Assembly: GCA_022497145.1 (NCBI GenBank)
Contig: MU385872.1
Coordinates: 310,001-374,000, forward strand
DNA length: 64,000 nt
DNA from: Rostrohypoxylon terebratum
Lineage: Eukaryota; Ascomycota; Sordariomycetes; Xylariales; Hypoxylaceae
Direction of reading: 5' to 3'
Positions 12,328 through 24,026 of this stretch are shown in pieces. A model generated the notes under the pieces. That model was not told where the DNA came from and searched no databases. It saw nothing but the letters and a program-made list of their open reading frames with translations. How positions within the stretch are numbered: the first letter of the stretch is position 1; every line of letters starts with the position of its first letter. The position numbers were made by a program, and so were the translations under genes.

Positions 12328-14532
12328 TTATTCATACAATATTTCTGGCGTTGCTCCGCCCGAGACGGATATCCTACGGGCCTCGTTCTCCAGTGATTCT
12401 CGGGTGATCTTCTCGCCAGCGGCTGGCGTGGGAGGGACTAGCTTCTCTGTGATATCAGGTCCTAGACTTTCTTCCAAGACCTGCTTTCTCATAGAAAATC
12501 GCTCGGCTCTCTCCTTCTGTAGTCCGGGACTGTCCATCTGGTCCAGTGTGTACCGGACGCTAAATTGTGCGGCTAAGTAGACGTGCTCAGAGAGAAGTAT
12601 GCTCAGCAGAAGACCCCAGACGACAATGGTAGAAGGGTCGCCTCTAGGTCCGCCATTTTCACCGCTGAAGAGATACACGATAGCAGAGCTCACGAGGGTT
12701 CCAAACCAGGATATGAACCCTAATGAGCTTAGCCAAGGGCCGATCGAGTCAGCTCTCCAAGGGATAGGCCGCTGGGTTGTGACTGCAATCTTCATGGCAT
12801 CAGAGCGAAGCTCAACCCAATTATTGACGAAGAAGCAAAGAGGGGTGAGCGGCCAAACTACAGAGAAGAGTGACAGGAAGCCAAATTGGACGACCATCTC
12901 TCTGTAGTCAACGGTCACGTCGTAAACGTCGAGCTGAGCCTCGTTGCGAACCCTTTCAAGAAAGGCGTGCTCGTCGGCAACATCGTCAGCTGCTACGGCT
13001 TTGCCCTTAGATTGGACCTTCTCAACTTCTTGGAAAGCCTTTCGTTTCACATAGGGTACCACAACTTCAAGCGCAAAGTTCACGATTTGAGCCGTTATCG
13101 TGAAGTAGACCATCTGATTTCTCAGACGATCGGGGTTCACTTGAAAGCTTTGAGTAGTGATGGAATCCTTGCTGGAGAACTTTTCAGCCGTAGCCTTGAA
13201 TATATCGAGATACGGCACCAGTATGTTTCCAAAGGGCATATAGACGAAAGCGCTTAGGAAAAGAGGGGTATAAGACGTGATGAAGTTAATGATGAATAAC
13301 TTCTGAACCAAGGCGGATTGGTGTTCTATAAGAATATTAGATGGTGTCTTGCAAAGTGAAGTCGCAAAGATTTATACATACTGTCAACAGTTTCATAGTT
13401 CTCCTTGTCGGTAAGTGTTTCCGCAAAACTGCCGAGAATGGTTGACAATGCAGGCAATCCTCCGGTGAGGATGATTGTCGGAGTAAATGTCTAATAATAC
13501 ATTAGATAAGCGACTACAGTAACTTGGAACGGGAGCACCAACCAAGTATGACTTGAACGGGCCATTGTAGATTTCTCCGAGGAAAATCTCGATCGAGAAG
13601 CAGAAAACGTAAAGAGCCCCTAGGAGGGCTAAGCAACCCAGAGCGAAGGGAATTTGCAGTAGCTGGGTCTGCAACCTCTTGATCGGAGAATAAACCTTGA
13701 CAGCTTCTCCAGTTATCGGGTCTGCCGCTTCATGGTCCCACCGGAATTGTGTTCGAGGACGTTGGATGCGAGAGACTCCACGGACGCCCCATTGGACAGC
13801 AAGATCGACTTCCTTCTTCTTCCACCATTCGAAGAATATGATGGTCCAAAGAGAGTTGACGATTCCGAAGATCCACGAATACTGGCCGAGAACGAGCCAA
13901 GCACCAAATCCAAATGCGGCAGGGAAAATGAGGAAAGTGAAATAGGACTGTAGGAAGGCAAAGTAAAAGGCGACACTCTCGCCAAACTTGTCTCGGATCT
14001 GATCGAGGTCTTTATCACTGAGAAAGTATCTAGTACTCCACTCCTTGATCCATTGGCGGTTGAAGGCGTGGTTGTGGAGCGGAAAGATGGACAAGACATC
14101 CTTCCACTGACCAAGCTTAGGAGTGATACCTGCACCTCCTTCGTTCTTAGGCTTGTTGATAAGTAGGTAGACAGTTCTCAGTCGTTCAGCTTCAGTAATC
14201 GGCTGCTTGGAGAATTCTTTGCCCACGTCTTTGTCCGGAGCAGTAATTCTCACACCGTACAACCAATCCTGGACTCGTTCGCGGTAGATATGATTGGTGA
14301 GATATTTCTCCGATGCCACCTTGACGAACACCAAGACAGACGAATCATCGCCACGTCTAACTTCGGATGCCAGCCCAACCTTAGTAAGGGTTTCGATTAG
14401 CCGGATGAAGCCAGCTTCAGCTTCAGCCCTATCGGCAGAAATCTTGTAATGTATTACATAATCTACACCCATATTCGTCTTGAGCTCAGGACGGTCGCCA
14501 TTGGAGGCGTAAAGGTACTGGAGACTTGACAT
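12328..14532 (-). CDS. TMEM16/anoctamin family calcium-activated lipid scramblase
   Basis: Fungal TMEM16 proteins (nhTMEM16, afTMEM16, yeast Ist2 relatives) are ER/plasma-membrane homodimers that scramble phospholipids on calcium binding. Exons on the minus strand are 14532-13543, 13490-13382 and 13325-12328, 698 aa; known fungal members are about 735 aa. Introns are 52 bp (GTTGGT donor) and 56 bp (GTATGT donor). Reading through intron 1 gives an open frame ending at 13393 that loses the conserved LTFTPTIILTGGLPAL segment. About ten hydrophobic helices follow a cytosolic N-terminal domain. The five acidic calcium ligands of nhTMEM16 (E452, D503, E506, E535, D539) have counterparts: E453 in FALEVVVPY, D506 and E509 in DYREMVVQFGF, and E538 and D542 in NNWVELRSDA. 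Calcium gating is therefore likely kept. The first ATG is at 14532. Confidence 0.94.
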
Positions 14533-15647
14533 TGCCAACTGTGATGACTGAAACTGTTCTTCGATTGGCTTTTGTACCGCTTGGGTTCGTTGGGTAGGTA
14601 GGTAGTTAGGTAGGTAATTCGATAGGTATAGGTAGTATTTAGGGAGATATCATATCATGTAAGAAATGATCTGAAAGGAAGAGAAGGGTAGACGATATGA
14701 GATAATGAGAGGAGCGATTGAAGGAAATTAACAAATAAAAAAAAACAAAAAAAACGAGGTCGTCACCACGTATTAGGTACTAGGAGACATACGATGTCTA
14801 AAGAATCTAAAGAACAGGTATTGTAAAAAAGAATATGAGGAAGAAAAGTGGACGAAAAAGTTGAAGAAAGTTGGACAATGGAAATCGAGAGCAGGTTGAT
14901 TAACGTCATCCCGCGCTTAATTAGTAGGTGCACTAATCACACTAATCGGTGCTTAGCACCAGCTAGCCCCAGCGCACTCGCAGCTGAATATTGGCATTCA
15001 ATTGGGACCACCTGGATCAATCGGCACGCAGCTGTGGCTCGTGCCACCCCTGCTCTATTAAGACTTTAAATGATTTCTGGGATCTTGGAACCCCGCCAGC
15101 CCGCCAATCTCTAGCGTCTTTCTAGGGTTCTGGGACAGCTGGGCAACTGGGCAGCTGCCAGGGTTCCAGCGATGTGCGCTGTAATTTGCCCTAAATAGCG
15201 TTTTAATTGCTTCTAAGCCTGTCCTGCCCGTCCTGTTCGTCACCCACTCGGCGCAAGCCTTAGCGCAACGTGTGCGCTAACGGTACCCGACACCCTTGTA
15301 GAGGTGCACTGAAGTTCCCTAACAGGGAGCTAGGGGCCCCCTGTTGCCGTCGCATTTTGCGGCGGCAGGGAGCTACAAAGCTTTCTGTGAATCCCAACTT
15401 CCCAACTTCAAAATGGACCTCAATTCATGATATGATCATGTTGAAAGGTCTACTAAAAAGCCATGCTTTCTGCCTAGTTTGGGCCTTTCTCTTTCATTTC
15501 TATCGAGAAACTTACAACTTTTCTTTTCATCTTTCAACTTCCTACAGTTGACCCCTATTCATCATTAACAGCTCGTAAAGAGCTTCGTTGCGCTACATCA
15601 CAAGGCTACAAGGCAACAAACGATAGCAGCCACAAAAAAAAGCAACG
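14533..15647. other. Divergent promoter region, no gene seen
   Basis: Spacer between two divergently transcribed genes (TMEM16 on -, phosphoesterase on +). It has TAGGTAGG words at 14594-14632, A-rich runs at 14735-14756 and a GC-rich block around 14950-15370. It should contain both promoters. The small open frames (14848-15069, 15270-15551, 15058-15243) have no recognisable protein character. Confidence 0.45.
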
Positions 15648-16740
15648 ATGGGCTTGCTTGTCAAGCTGGGCCTGCGCCGGGCTATACCGTGGGAACGGCC
15701 GACGCTACTGGACTGGATTCTGGAATCGCCTCTGCAAGCTATCGTCTTTAACGTATACCACCTAGTGCTTTGGCTACGCGGCAACCCGGTCAAGCCGCCG
15801 CGCAACAAACCACCTATCAAGATTGTATGTCTATCCGACACCCACGACTCGATAGTCCAAGACGTGCCCGACGGCGACTTGCTAGTCCACTGCGGCGACA
15901 CGACGAACGACGGCACCGTAGCTTCCATACAGAAACAGATCGACTGGCTCGATTCGCTACCACACCAGTATAAGATTCTCGTATGTGGAAATCACGACAG
16001 TTGGTTTGATATCAGGTCAAGGACAGAGGAGGATACACTCATGAAGAAGAAGGTAGACCTGAAGACGTTGCATTATCTCGAACACGAGTCTATCACGCTT
16101 AATTTTAGGGGCGGCCGGAGGTTGATTATCCATGGTGCCCCTGGAATACCTAAGTGCGGAGGTCCTGAGCATGCGTATGTTCGGTCCCGTCTCCTTTTGT
16201 CGAGTTAAATCTAAATAATGACCGATGTATAGGTTCCAATACACGTCCAGCGAAGACCCATGGACTGGCACCATCCCTCCAGACACCGAAATTCTTATAA
16301 CGCATACCCCGCCGGTAAGTTACCTCATCTGAATTTGCGACCCTGAAATCGCGACTAAGTTTAAATTGTAGAAACACCACCTCGACCTGTCTCTCGGCTG
16401 CCCAAACCTTTTGCGCGAAATTTGGGAGAAGAAGCCAAAGGTGCACTTGTTCGGCCATGTCCACTGGGGAAGGGGTATCCAGCCGATTTTCTGGGATGAT
16501 TGCCAGAAATATTACGAAAAGGTCATGTCTCGTCCGAAGCGAGGATTGATCATGGACATGATTCCGAGTACGGCTTGGTTAGATGCGTGGAAAGTGTTCT
16601 CTTACGGGTTTATCAGCGTTCTGTGGCATTGGTTTATGTTAGGCGGGGTTGCCAACGGAAGCGTCATGATCAACGCCGCCATGCAGCATGGGACTTCGGG
16701 GAAGCTGACTAAGAAGCCCCCGTTCACGATTGAAATATGA
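15648..16740 (+). CDS. Calcineurin-like metallophosphoesterase (MPPED/239AB-like)
   Basis: A predicted two-metal phosphoesterase. Exons are 15648-16174, 16233-16314 and 16372-16740, 325 aa. Metal-binding motifs appear in the standard order: SDTHD (D64, H66), CGDTTNDG (D84), GNHD (N115, H116), HGAPG, THTPP and GHVHWG (H232, H234). A hydrophobic segment at about residues 28-43 before the domain could be a membrane anchor. Introns are 58 bp (GTATGT, CTAAA branch) and 57 bp (GTAAGT), each restoring the frame exactly. The closest known animal relatives are MPPED1/MPPED2, which act on cyclic nucleotides in vitro; the fungal substrate is unknown. The gene is divergent from the TMEM16 gene and convergent with the GH16 gene, with only 400 bp between stop codons in the latter case. 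Confidence 0.92.
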
Positions 16741-17140
16741 AATCCGGAAAATGTGGAAATGTTTCAGGGGAAATTTCAGGATTACATGATACCTCTTACA
16801 AGTCGGAATATATACTTTGGTAGGTAGAAGAGGGATGGAATGTTTCATTTTAGATCGTGACTCAAGGCTATATGAAGGAATGATTATAATTGAATGCGAA
16901 AATGAGCGAATTGCTATGAGATATCATAATAGTCGTAAGTATGTCGCTACACATTCCCCTATGCTTATGCTTATGCTACAGCTCCCGAAACACCGTACAC
17001 TCCGTTCATCCTTGATGCTACGTATGTTATACACGAGAAGACCAAATCCATAAAACGAAGAGCACATAATAACAAGCAAACTCCTCCCGGGCGAACAAAG
17101 GAAATAGCGGATAGCAAAGTGGTAAGGATGGAAAATCATA
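16741..17140. other. Short convergent intergenic spacer
   Basis: The 400 bp between the stop codons of the phosphoesterase (+) and the GH16-WSC gene (-) must hold both terminators. It is AT-rich, with a TATGCTTATGCTTATGCT direct repeat around 16960-16977. No coding sequence is apparent. Confidence 0.5.
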
Positions 17141-19603
17141 TCATAAGACAACCATGAACCCGAATAACGCAAACCATATAGCAATACCCCAACCCATAGT
17201 CCTGATCATGCTAGATGATCTAGGGGCCGCCGCTATCATTGGGCTAGGGCTGTCATTGGGTCTGGGGATGGGCGTGAATGGGACTGCGGTTTCAGGAATG
17301 GGGGCGGTGTCGATCGTTTTGTTGCTAATGTTGTTAATAACGGGAACGACGGTGTGAACCGCGATCGACGTAACAACTTTGGGTACCACAGCCTCGGGGA
17401 TGGTGAGGGTTACGGTATTTTCACCGTGCGGGCCGCATGCTCGGCATGGTTCTACGTGCGTAGTCATGGGCACTGCTGTTATAGGGGTAGTGGGAATCGT
17501 GGCTGTGACATTCATAAAGTGTACTGGAGGACGACCCGTCTCAGCCTTTGTTGCGGTGCACCCGCAATCTTCGTATGTGGCCGTTGTGGCGTATTCGACC
17601 TCTACCAGTGTAGCTGGGTTTGTGGGGCATACGGTCGTGTAGGTCACAGTTAGGGCAGTGGTGACAACCACATTGTCTGGATGAAAATCCATGGAGTTAC
17701 GGCCCATTGCTGGGGCGTCCCAAGGACAGGGTGCATTTTCCAAGTTGGCATAGACCGTGAGGAGGACACCGGTTGGTGCGCTACGGCGGTGATTCTGAGA
17801 AGCCGGGGTGGAGACGTCAAGGTTGTGAGCGGAGTTGATCTTGAACTTGGAGGATCCGGTCGGTTCAGGGGAGGCGACAGAACCGCCGCAGCTTTCATCC
17901 CCGTTCCCTTTGCAAGGGGTATCACACATGTCGTTCCCAACTACAGTAGAGTGTCCGAGGGTATCGGCGCAATAGCAGACACTATATTCGGTTAGTATTC
18001 TACGTATTCGACATGCACCTCGGGGAAAAACGTACTCATCATGTACCCCGGCATACTTTCGTCCGGCACAAGCGGCCACACATGCGCCGTTGTCCATTCC
18101 CGGGTGTGAGGACACTTGGGTGAAGGAGTCATGACTAGCTCCGACTTCGAAGCAGCCGAGGAGCGTGTAGCCGTTAACGGGACTCGACCCTACGGAACTC
18201 GCCTCTGGGGGATTCGAATCTACGGGATGCAACTCTACCATACTACTCTCGGTCTCCACCGGAAGTATCGTGGATAACGTGATCGTTCGAGTGAGTGTTG
18301 GGGCTACATCACGCGGGACGGGTGTTGCGCTAGAGATCGATGGGGTAACCGAGGATGTGATATTCGGGGAAAGGGGTGGGACCGTCGTGTTAGTCAATAG
18401 TCCATATTGATAAACATCGATGTAGTTGATATCCCAGTACGCCTCTTGGAAGCTATGCGGGTTATTTGCGACGAATTCTTCGCATGTCGGCGCGAGCTGA
18501 TTGCATTGATCGGCTTTGCCCCAAATGTTACCTGCGTAGTCACCACAGAAGTTCTATAGCGCTGTATTAGTCCATGCCCTCTATTCCAAGGACGGTCACT
18601 TACAATATTAATCACAAGGCTCATATTAAAAAAGTAGTTTTCAGCTTTGCAATCAGAGCCACCAAAGATCGCGTGTGGCGGTCCCCAAGATGAAGGGTCG
18701 GGACCAACGACATGGCCGTATGTAATGTCGTCGGGGATCGTGGAACGTGGGAAATGCCATAATTTCAGGTCTTCTGAATCCCACAGTAACGCGTATACGC
18801 CGCCTCCTTCCGCGTTGGACGAATCACCGTATGAAGTTGTATCGGAACGAGGAGAAGCGTAACTACAGCCCAGGTTTTCAGGCTATTAAGATCACGTTAA
18901 TATCGTCGTCAGTAAGGAATCTTGGGTTTCACTGACGCTTGGTGAGCAGTTTTCTAGACCTTGCTCCCCCGAAAACCCAGTTTTAGGAGCGTGACATCCT
19001 TCCGTTCTACTTCGATTAGCTATGACCCCGGAAATGAGATTTGTATTTACTCACGTGTGAGCTGAGAATAAATTCCTGTCGGCGGTATTGGCGCCTTCAA
19101 TAATCTCTAGCTCGCCTCCTACGGGCCAATCTGTTCCATTTTGTTGGTTATTGAAAGCCCAAACTTAAGAACATGTCAGCTTAGCCCTTTTATCCTAGGA
19201 AATGTGGTAACCGGGGGTAACAGACATGCAGGCCATGTGCCACAAGTTGAGGCGGGCATGTGATGAAAGTCCGCGACGAAAAGACCTTGGCTGAACGTAT
19301 CATGACTAGTAAGTCGTACACTTGGTCGCCCTTTATCGCTGGTAGAATAGGTATTGTTTGAATCGACGCCGAGTATAACGTTATTGAAATCATGATCGAT
19401 GTAAACTAGGTTTTGAGCTAAAGCATCTTCTTTACTTTGATAACTATTTGGAATTAGATCTGTGGTTCTCTAAGAGGAGGTCCAATTCGTGCCCATGCTT
19501 ACTCAACAAAGCCGTGACTGGGATCGATCCCCGTGAAAAAGCTGAAGCTATCAAGTAGCCCCTGGCCACCGTAATGGTTTGTAAGTGCGTATCCCGTAGT
19601 CAT
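17141..19603 (-). CDS. GH16 glucanase-like protein with WSC domain and C-terminal membrane anchor
   Basis: A cell-surface protein joining a glycoside hydrolase family 16 (laminarinase-like) domain to a WSC carbohydrate-binding domain. Minus-strand exons: 19603-19503, 19443-19226, 19163-19055, 19006-18937, 18882-18604, 18553-18036, 17981-17141; 711 aa. GH16 spans about 5-310 and has GLLDSFSFFTGIDP and a catalytic block reading G-E124-L-E126-I-I-E129-G; most family members have Asp at the middle position. The WSC domain (about 387-450) keeps its cysteines only if the 54-bp frame-preserving intron 17982-18035 (GTACGT donor, ACTAAC branch) is removed. A Thr/Pro-rich stalk and a hydrophobic C-terminus (about 688-711) suggest a membrane or GPI anchor. 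Exon 4 has tandem acceptors, so 19009 is an alternative start for it. No signal peptide is seen at the ATG at 19603, which has an in-frame stop 18 bp upstream, so the 5' end is uncertain. Confidence 0.85.
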
Positions 19604-21379
19604 GTTGACGACGGTGTTTTAAAAATAAACTTAAGGAATGACTAGAAGTGAAGCATGTGTAATGAGCGACTGTGGTAATAGTAGCGAACGAAATTTGAGG
19701 GGAGACCTGGCCTGGCGAGAGCAATCCTGGTATTAGGTGGCGTCCGGCTGTGGATTTAAATACTCTGTTTGTTGACATCAACATCATCGCGGTTATGATG
19801 GTGGAATGTTTTCACTAAGACGTGGCCTTGCGCCGGAGAATTCTAATAAAACCTGGAGTTGCTGGTGAGGCTCGAGCCAATGCAACTGAGACATGAATGC
19901 TCCGAACACACGGATAAGGTCTCACGTCAATATAAGATGCTACCCACCATTATTCTATACCTAGTTTTCTCATAAATCGGTCAATAGGTCGCCTCGAAAG
20001 CGGAAAACTCATCATCCGAGGACGTCATGATCAGATTCATTGTCTGGAATTGAGCTTGAGGTAAGTCTCTAGAGTTAAGAGATAACTGGAAGCTTTAAGG
20101 CTTCGACCTCGATTTGCTGATAGCTAATCGAATGTCGTTGAAGTGCTCCACACGAGGAACGCGGATCTCCATTCCAGGTCTCACTAAGCACCATAGCATA
20201 ATCAGGGCTGAGCCTCTTGATGACCATTACATATGTCATAGGTTGGCCCATCAATCGAGTGTAGCGAGTCTCATCAACTTTTTAGCTCTATATTTTCTGT
20301 CAACTGGAAGTCACAGTTCGTTGAGACTATACTCAGTGATTTTTCATTTCTCTAAACTCCGGATATCTACCCCAACTTGCGGGGACATGCGGGATAGCTT
20401 CGCGTCAACATCCAGCACCCCATGGAGTAAGAGTTTATTGTAACTCCGCCAATCACGATACCTCTGATTGGTGCATTTCGTTCGTCCGGTCTCTTTACCC
20501 CTGGGGGCTACTTGACGCTTAGAAGCTAAGAGCGCTAAAATATGAGGTTAACTCTTCGTCTAAACATTTTGACAGACTACCTAGTAAGATCTTCATATGA
20601 TCTTTCCTGTCGACCGAGTTCCTGGGTCGCATTCCTCTAGAATTCTGGTACTGTTGTAGGTCGTTCGCTGTTTGCGCAGCACTAATGATGTAATGAGATG
20701 CTAAAATGCTTAGACGCAGGACCCAAATTTGCTTGGAATAGGATATTATTAACACTAACATGTGAAAGCGAGAAGCAGAGAGAGATGTGGCTTTGGTCAC
20801 AAGGGTCACAAGACACCAACAAACTAAGCCACATAATAAATTCCCGCAGTTGTAGGGTAGGGGGGAAGGGGGAAGGGTAAGATCCTTGTCGGAGTGGGAC
20901 CCGTAGTTTACCTCGGCATCGGAGATCTGTGGTCCAAAGGTCCAGCCGAATCAATCCACCAGATCCTCAAGGGAGAGTTCAGTTGTATGCAGGCGCGGCT
21001 TTGTTACGTCGGTAGGTACCTACTGGATATACCTATTACCTAGGTACAACGTAGTACCGGACATTCTACCGATTCCCAACTGTTAAGGAACGTTTGTGCT
21101 AATGGGTCAGCGGCTAACAGGTAGCGGGTAGCGAAGGGAGAAGTAGCGACGGAGTCCCGTAACTTGTAAGAAATACGTAGTAAGAAATAGCCTAGGTTCC
21201 ACTGTTTAATACAAGAAGGTGTCCCACACGAACTGTATCATACCGCGGCTCCTTTGATTGCCAGGGAGGTTTTAGCTATCGGCTCATAGATTATTAGAGA
21301 CTAGCTATTGAGATTAACCTTCGTATTTTTTTTCTCTTCTTTTCTTTAGTAACAGACCTTCCAAAAAAACACCATTGGG
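19604..21379. other. Divergent promoter region, no gene seen
   Basis: Spacer between the GH16-WSC gene (-) and carnitine acetyltransferase (+). It contains a TACCTAGGTA palindrome at 21037-21046 and a pyrimidine-rich tract at 21327-21349, just before the acetyltransferase start. A signal-peptide exon for the GH16 protein was looked for between 19604 and 19800 and not found. Open frames at 20114-20443 and 20519-20809 are not convincing. Confidence 0.45.
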
Positions 21380-23499
21380 ATGTTAAGTTCGTTAGCAAAG
21401 AGTCGGGCACAGGCGACCGCTCTTAGAATATCCGTTATAAGACCAGCTGCAGCACCAAAGGTACGCTTTCATTCCGGATCGGGTCCTTTGAAGTGGTGGC
21501 GCAAAGCTGACCTCTGAAATCGCAGAGCATATTTATGGCGCCGGCAGCGAGACGGAGCAATAGCTCCATTCCTAAAGGTTAGTACTTAAGCATCGTAATA
21601 TGAAAGTCTGATGTAATCAGGGTAATTGATAAAGAATTGTAGGATATGTCGAAGACAAATCCAAAGGCGCCATGCTTCGATTCCAAGATTCCCTTCCCCG
21701 ATTACCAGTCCCGACCCTCGAAGAGACTGCCTCCCGATATCTAAAATCCTTACATCCTTTATTGAGCCCTGCAGAATTAGCCGCGAGTAAAAAGGCCGTA
21801 GACGAATTCATAAAACCAGGAGGTGCTGGGCAGAAGTTGCAAGATAAGTTGATTGCGCGGCGGGAAAAGCCCGAGGTCAAGAACTGGATCTATGAGTGGT
21901 GGAACGACGCGGCATATTTGAGCTATCGAGATCCCGTTGTTCCATATGTCAGTTACTTCTACTCCCACCGAGACGACCGGCGGCGGCGGAACCCCGCCAA
22001 GCGTGCTGCCGCCTTGACAACCGCCGCGCTTGAGTTCAAGAAGCAGGTGGACACCGGTTCGCTCGAGCCGGAGTATATGAAGAAACTTCCCGTTTGCATG
22101 GACAGCTATAAATGGATGTTCAATGCTAGCAGGGTACCTGCGAAACCGGCAGACTACCCCATCAAATACGATCCTAAAGAGCACAAACACATAATTGTCA
22201 TCCGAAAGAACCAGTTCTTCAAAGTCGCCCATGAAGTCGACGGACAGCAACTGAACACGACCGAGCTCGAATCGCAATTCGCGCGTATATACGAACTCGC
22301 TGAGCGAGCCCCCGCTGTAGGCGCCCTTACTTCCGAGAACCGGGATATATGGACAGACGCGCGCAAGCTACTTCTAGACGCTTCTCCTAAGAATAAGGCG
22401 GCTATTGAAGCCATCGAATCCGCTTCTTTCCTCGTATGTTTGGATGATGCTTCCCCCGTTACCCTCGAAGAGCGCGCGCACCAGTACTGGCACGGCGATG
22501 GCCAGAACCGATGGTACGACAAGCCTCTGCAATTTGTCGTCAACGACAATGGCACATCTGGTTTCCTAGGCGAGCATAGCATGATGGACGGCACACCCAC
22601 CCACAGGCTCAACGATTACGTCAACGACGTTATCTTCGCGAACAAGCTCGACTTTAGCGACCCGTCTAAACGGTCTAACCTTCCCGAACCCGTCGCTATC
22701 AACTTCGAAGTTACGAAGGAGGTACAAGCGGAGATTGACCGTGCGATCAAGGATTTCAACGAGGTGATTGGTAAGCACGAGCTTGCTGTTCAAGCCTACC
22801 AGGCATATGGTAAGGGCTTGATCAAGAAGTTCAAGTGCTCGCCCGACGCGTATGTCCAAATGATCATCCAACTAGCATACTTTAAAATGTATGGCAAGAA
22901 TCGGCCCACATACGAGTCAGCCGCGGTGCGTCGTTTCCAACAAGGCCGTACCGAGACGTGCCGGACTGTATCGGACGAGAGCGTTGCCTTCTGCCAGGCG
23001 ATGTCGGACCCCGATGTTGAGGCCAAGGACCGAGTTGACTTGCTCCGCAAGGCTATTAACGCTCACGTCGAGTACATTACCGCCGCGTCTGACGGCAAGG
23101 GCGTCGACCGCCACCTCTTCGGTCTAAAGAGGCTGCTCGAACCCGGCGAGGAGGTCCCTGCCATCTACAAGGACCCGGCCTACGGTTACAGCAGCTCGTG
23201 GTACCTGTCAACCAGCCAGCTGAGCTCCGAGTTCTTCAACGGGTACGGATGGAGCCAAGTTATCGACGCTGGATTCGGCATCGCATACATGATCAATGAG
23301 AACAGGTAAGCCTATACACATACCCATCCCAGCCTTGAAAAGTGAAATGAGAGTACTGATAGAAGTCAACAGCATCAACTTCAACATCGTATCCAAGAGT
23401 CTCGGTAGCAAGAAGATGAGCTACTACATCAATGAAGCCGCGAACGAGATGCGCGACCTGCTCCTCCCCACACTAGAGCCTCCCAAGGCGAAGTTGTAA
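21380..23499 (+). CDS. cat2: Carnitine O-acetyltransferase, mitochondrial and peroxisomal
   Basis: Transfers acetyl groups between CoA and carnitine, so that acetyl units from peroxisomal beta-oxidation can reach mitochondria. It is the fungal CAT2/AcuJ type, needed for growth on fatty acids or acetate. Exons are 21380-21460, 21526-21577, 21643-23305 and 23373-23499, 640 aa (yeast Cat2 is 670). Introns are 65, 65 and 67 bp. The N-terminus (MLSSLAKSRAQATALRISV) is basic and lacks acids, as in mitochondrial presequences. The C-terminus is AKL, a good PTS1. Family features seen: LPRLPVPTLEETASRYL at the domain start, catalytic His356 in GEHSMMDG, and WYLSTSQLSS near the end. Met48 (exon 2) and Met55 (exon 3) could start a shorter peroxisomal form if transcription begins later; in yeast one CAT2 gene makes both forms. 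The gene converges on cap. Confidence 0.96.
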
Positions 23500-24026
23500 G
23501 CGGTCGGGAAGAGAAATACCATCATCTTATCCACAATATATCCCCCTCGGCCCAGGCCCTCTTTCCCTACCGATTGTTTCGGATTGCTATTTGCTAGAAT
23601 TTTCTGTTTCTAAGTACCGGTGTATCTAGGTAGCCAAAGTAGCTTTTGACCAAGAGTAAATATCTTTTGAAACTTGGAATTCATACCTTGTATACGATTA
23701 TGAATTTCTTTGCAGGTGTGAAGTTATGTGAAATATAACATTGAAAGTTGTAAATGCTTTGAATAGTACGAATGCTATGTATCTACTACACAAGGAGGCA
23801 ATGCAACCAACCGCGGGAAACCGAGCAAACCCGGGTATCCTGGCATTCCAACACTAACTTGCTCGTCTTCTACCCAGGCAAAGCGCTTTGCTTGGATCTT
23901 TCACATCACGTAGCATCGGTTCTGACATCTAATCCAACGTTGACAGCCATCGTCCACTTTTTATCTACACCTAATCCGGCTCACCTCCTATATATCCCCA
24001 AGACGAACAGCAGAGCTTTGGGCAAG
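23500..24026. other. Convergent intergenic spacer
   Basis: Between the stop codons of carnitine acetyltransferase (+) and cyclase-associated protein (-). AT-rich on the left, and should contain both 3' UTRs. No coding sequence is seen; the frame entering from 23772 overlaps the end of the cap gene in antisense and is a shadow. Confidence 0.5.

Noticed and set aside
13393..13542. Read-through end of TMEM16 exon 1, giving a protein that stops at 13393
   Set aside because: Splicing 13491-13542 restores a conserved TMEM16 segment; the read-through peptide is unrelated.
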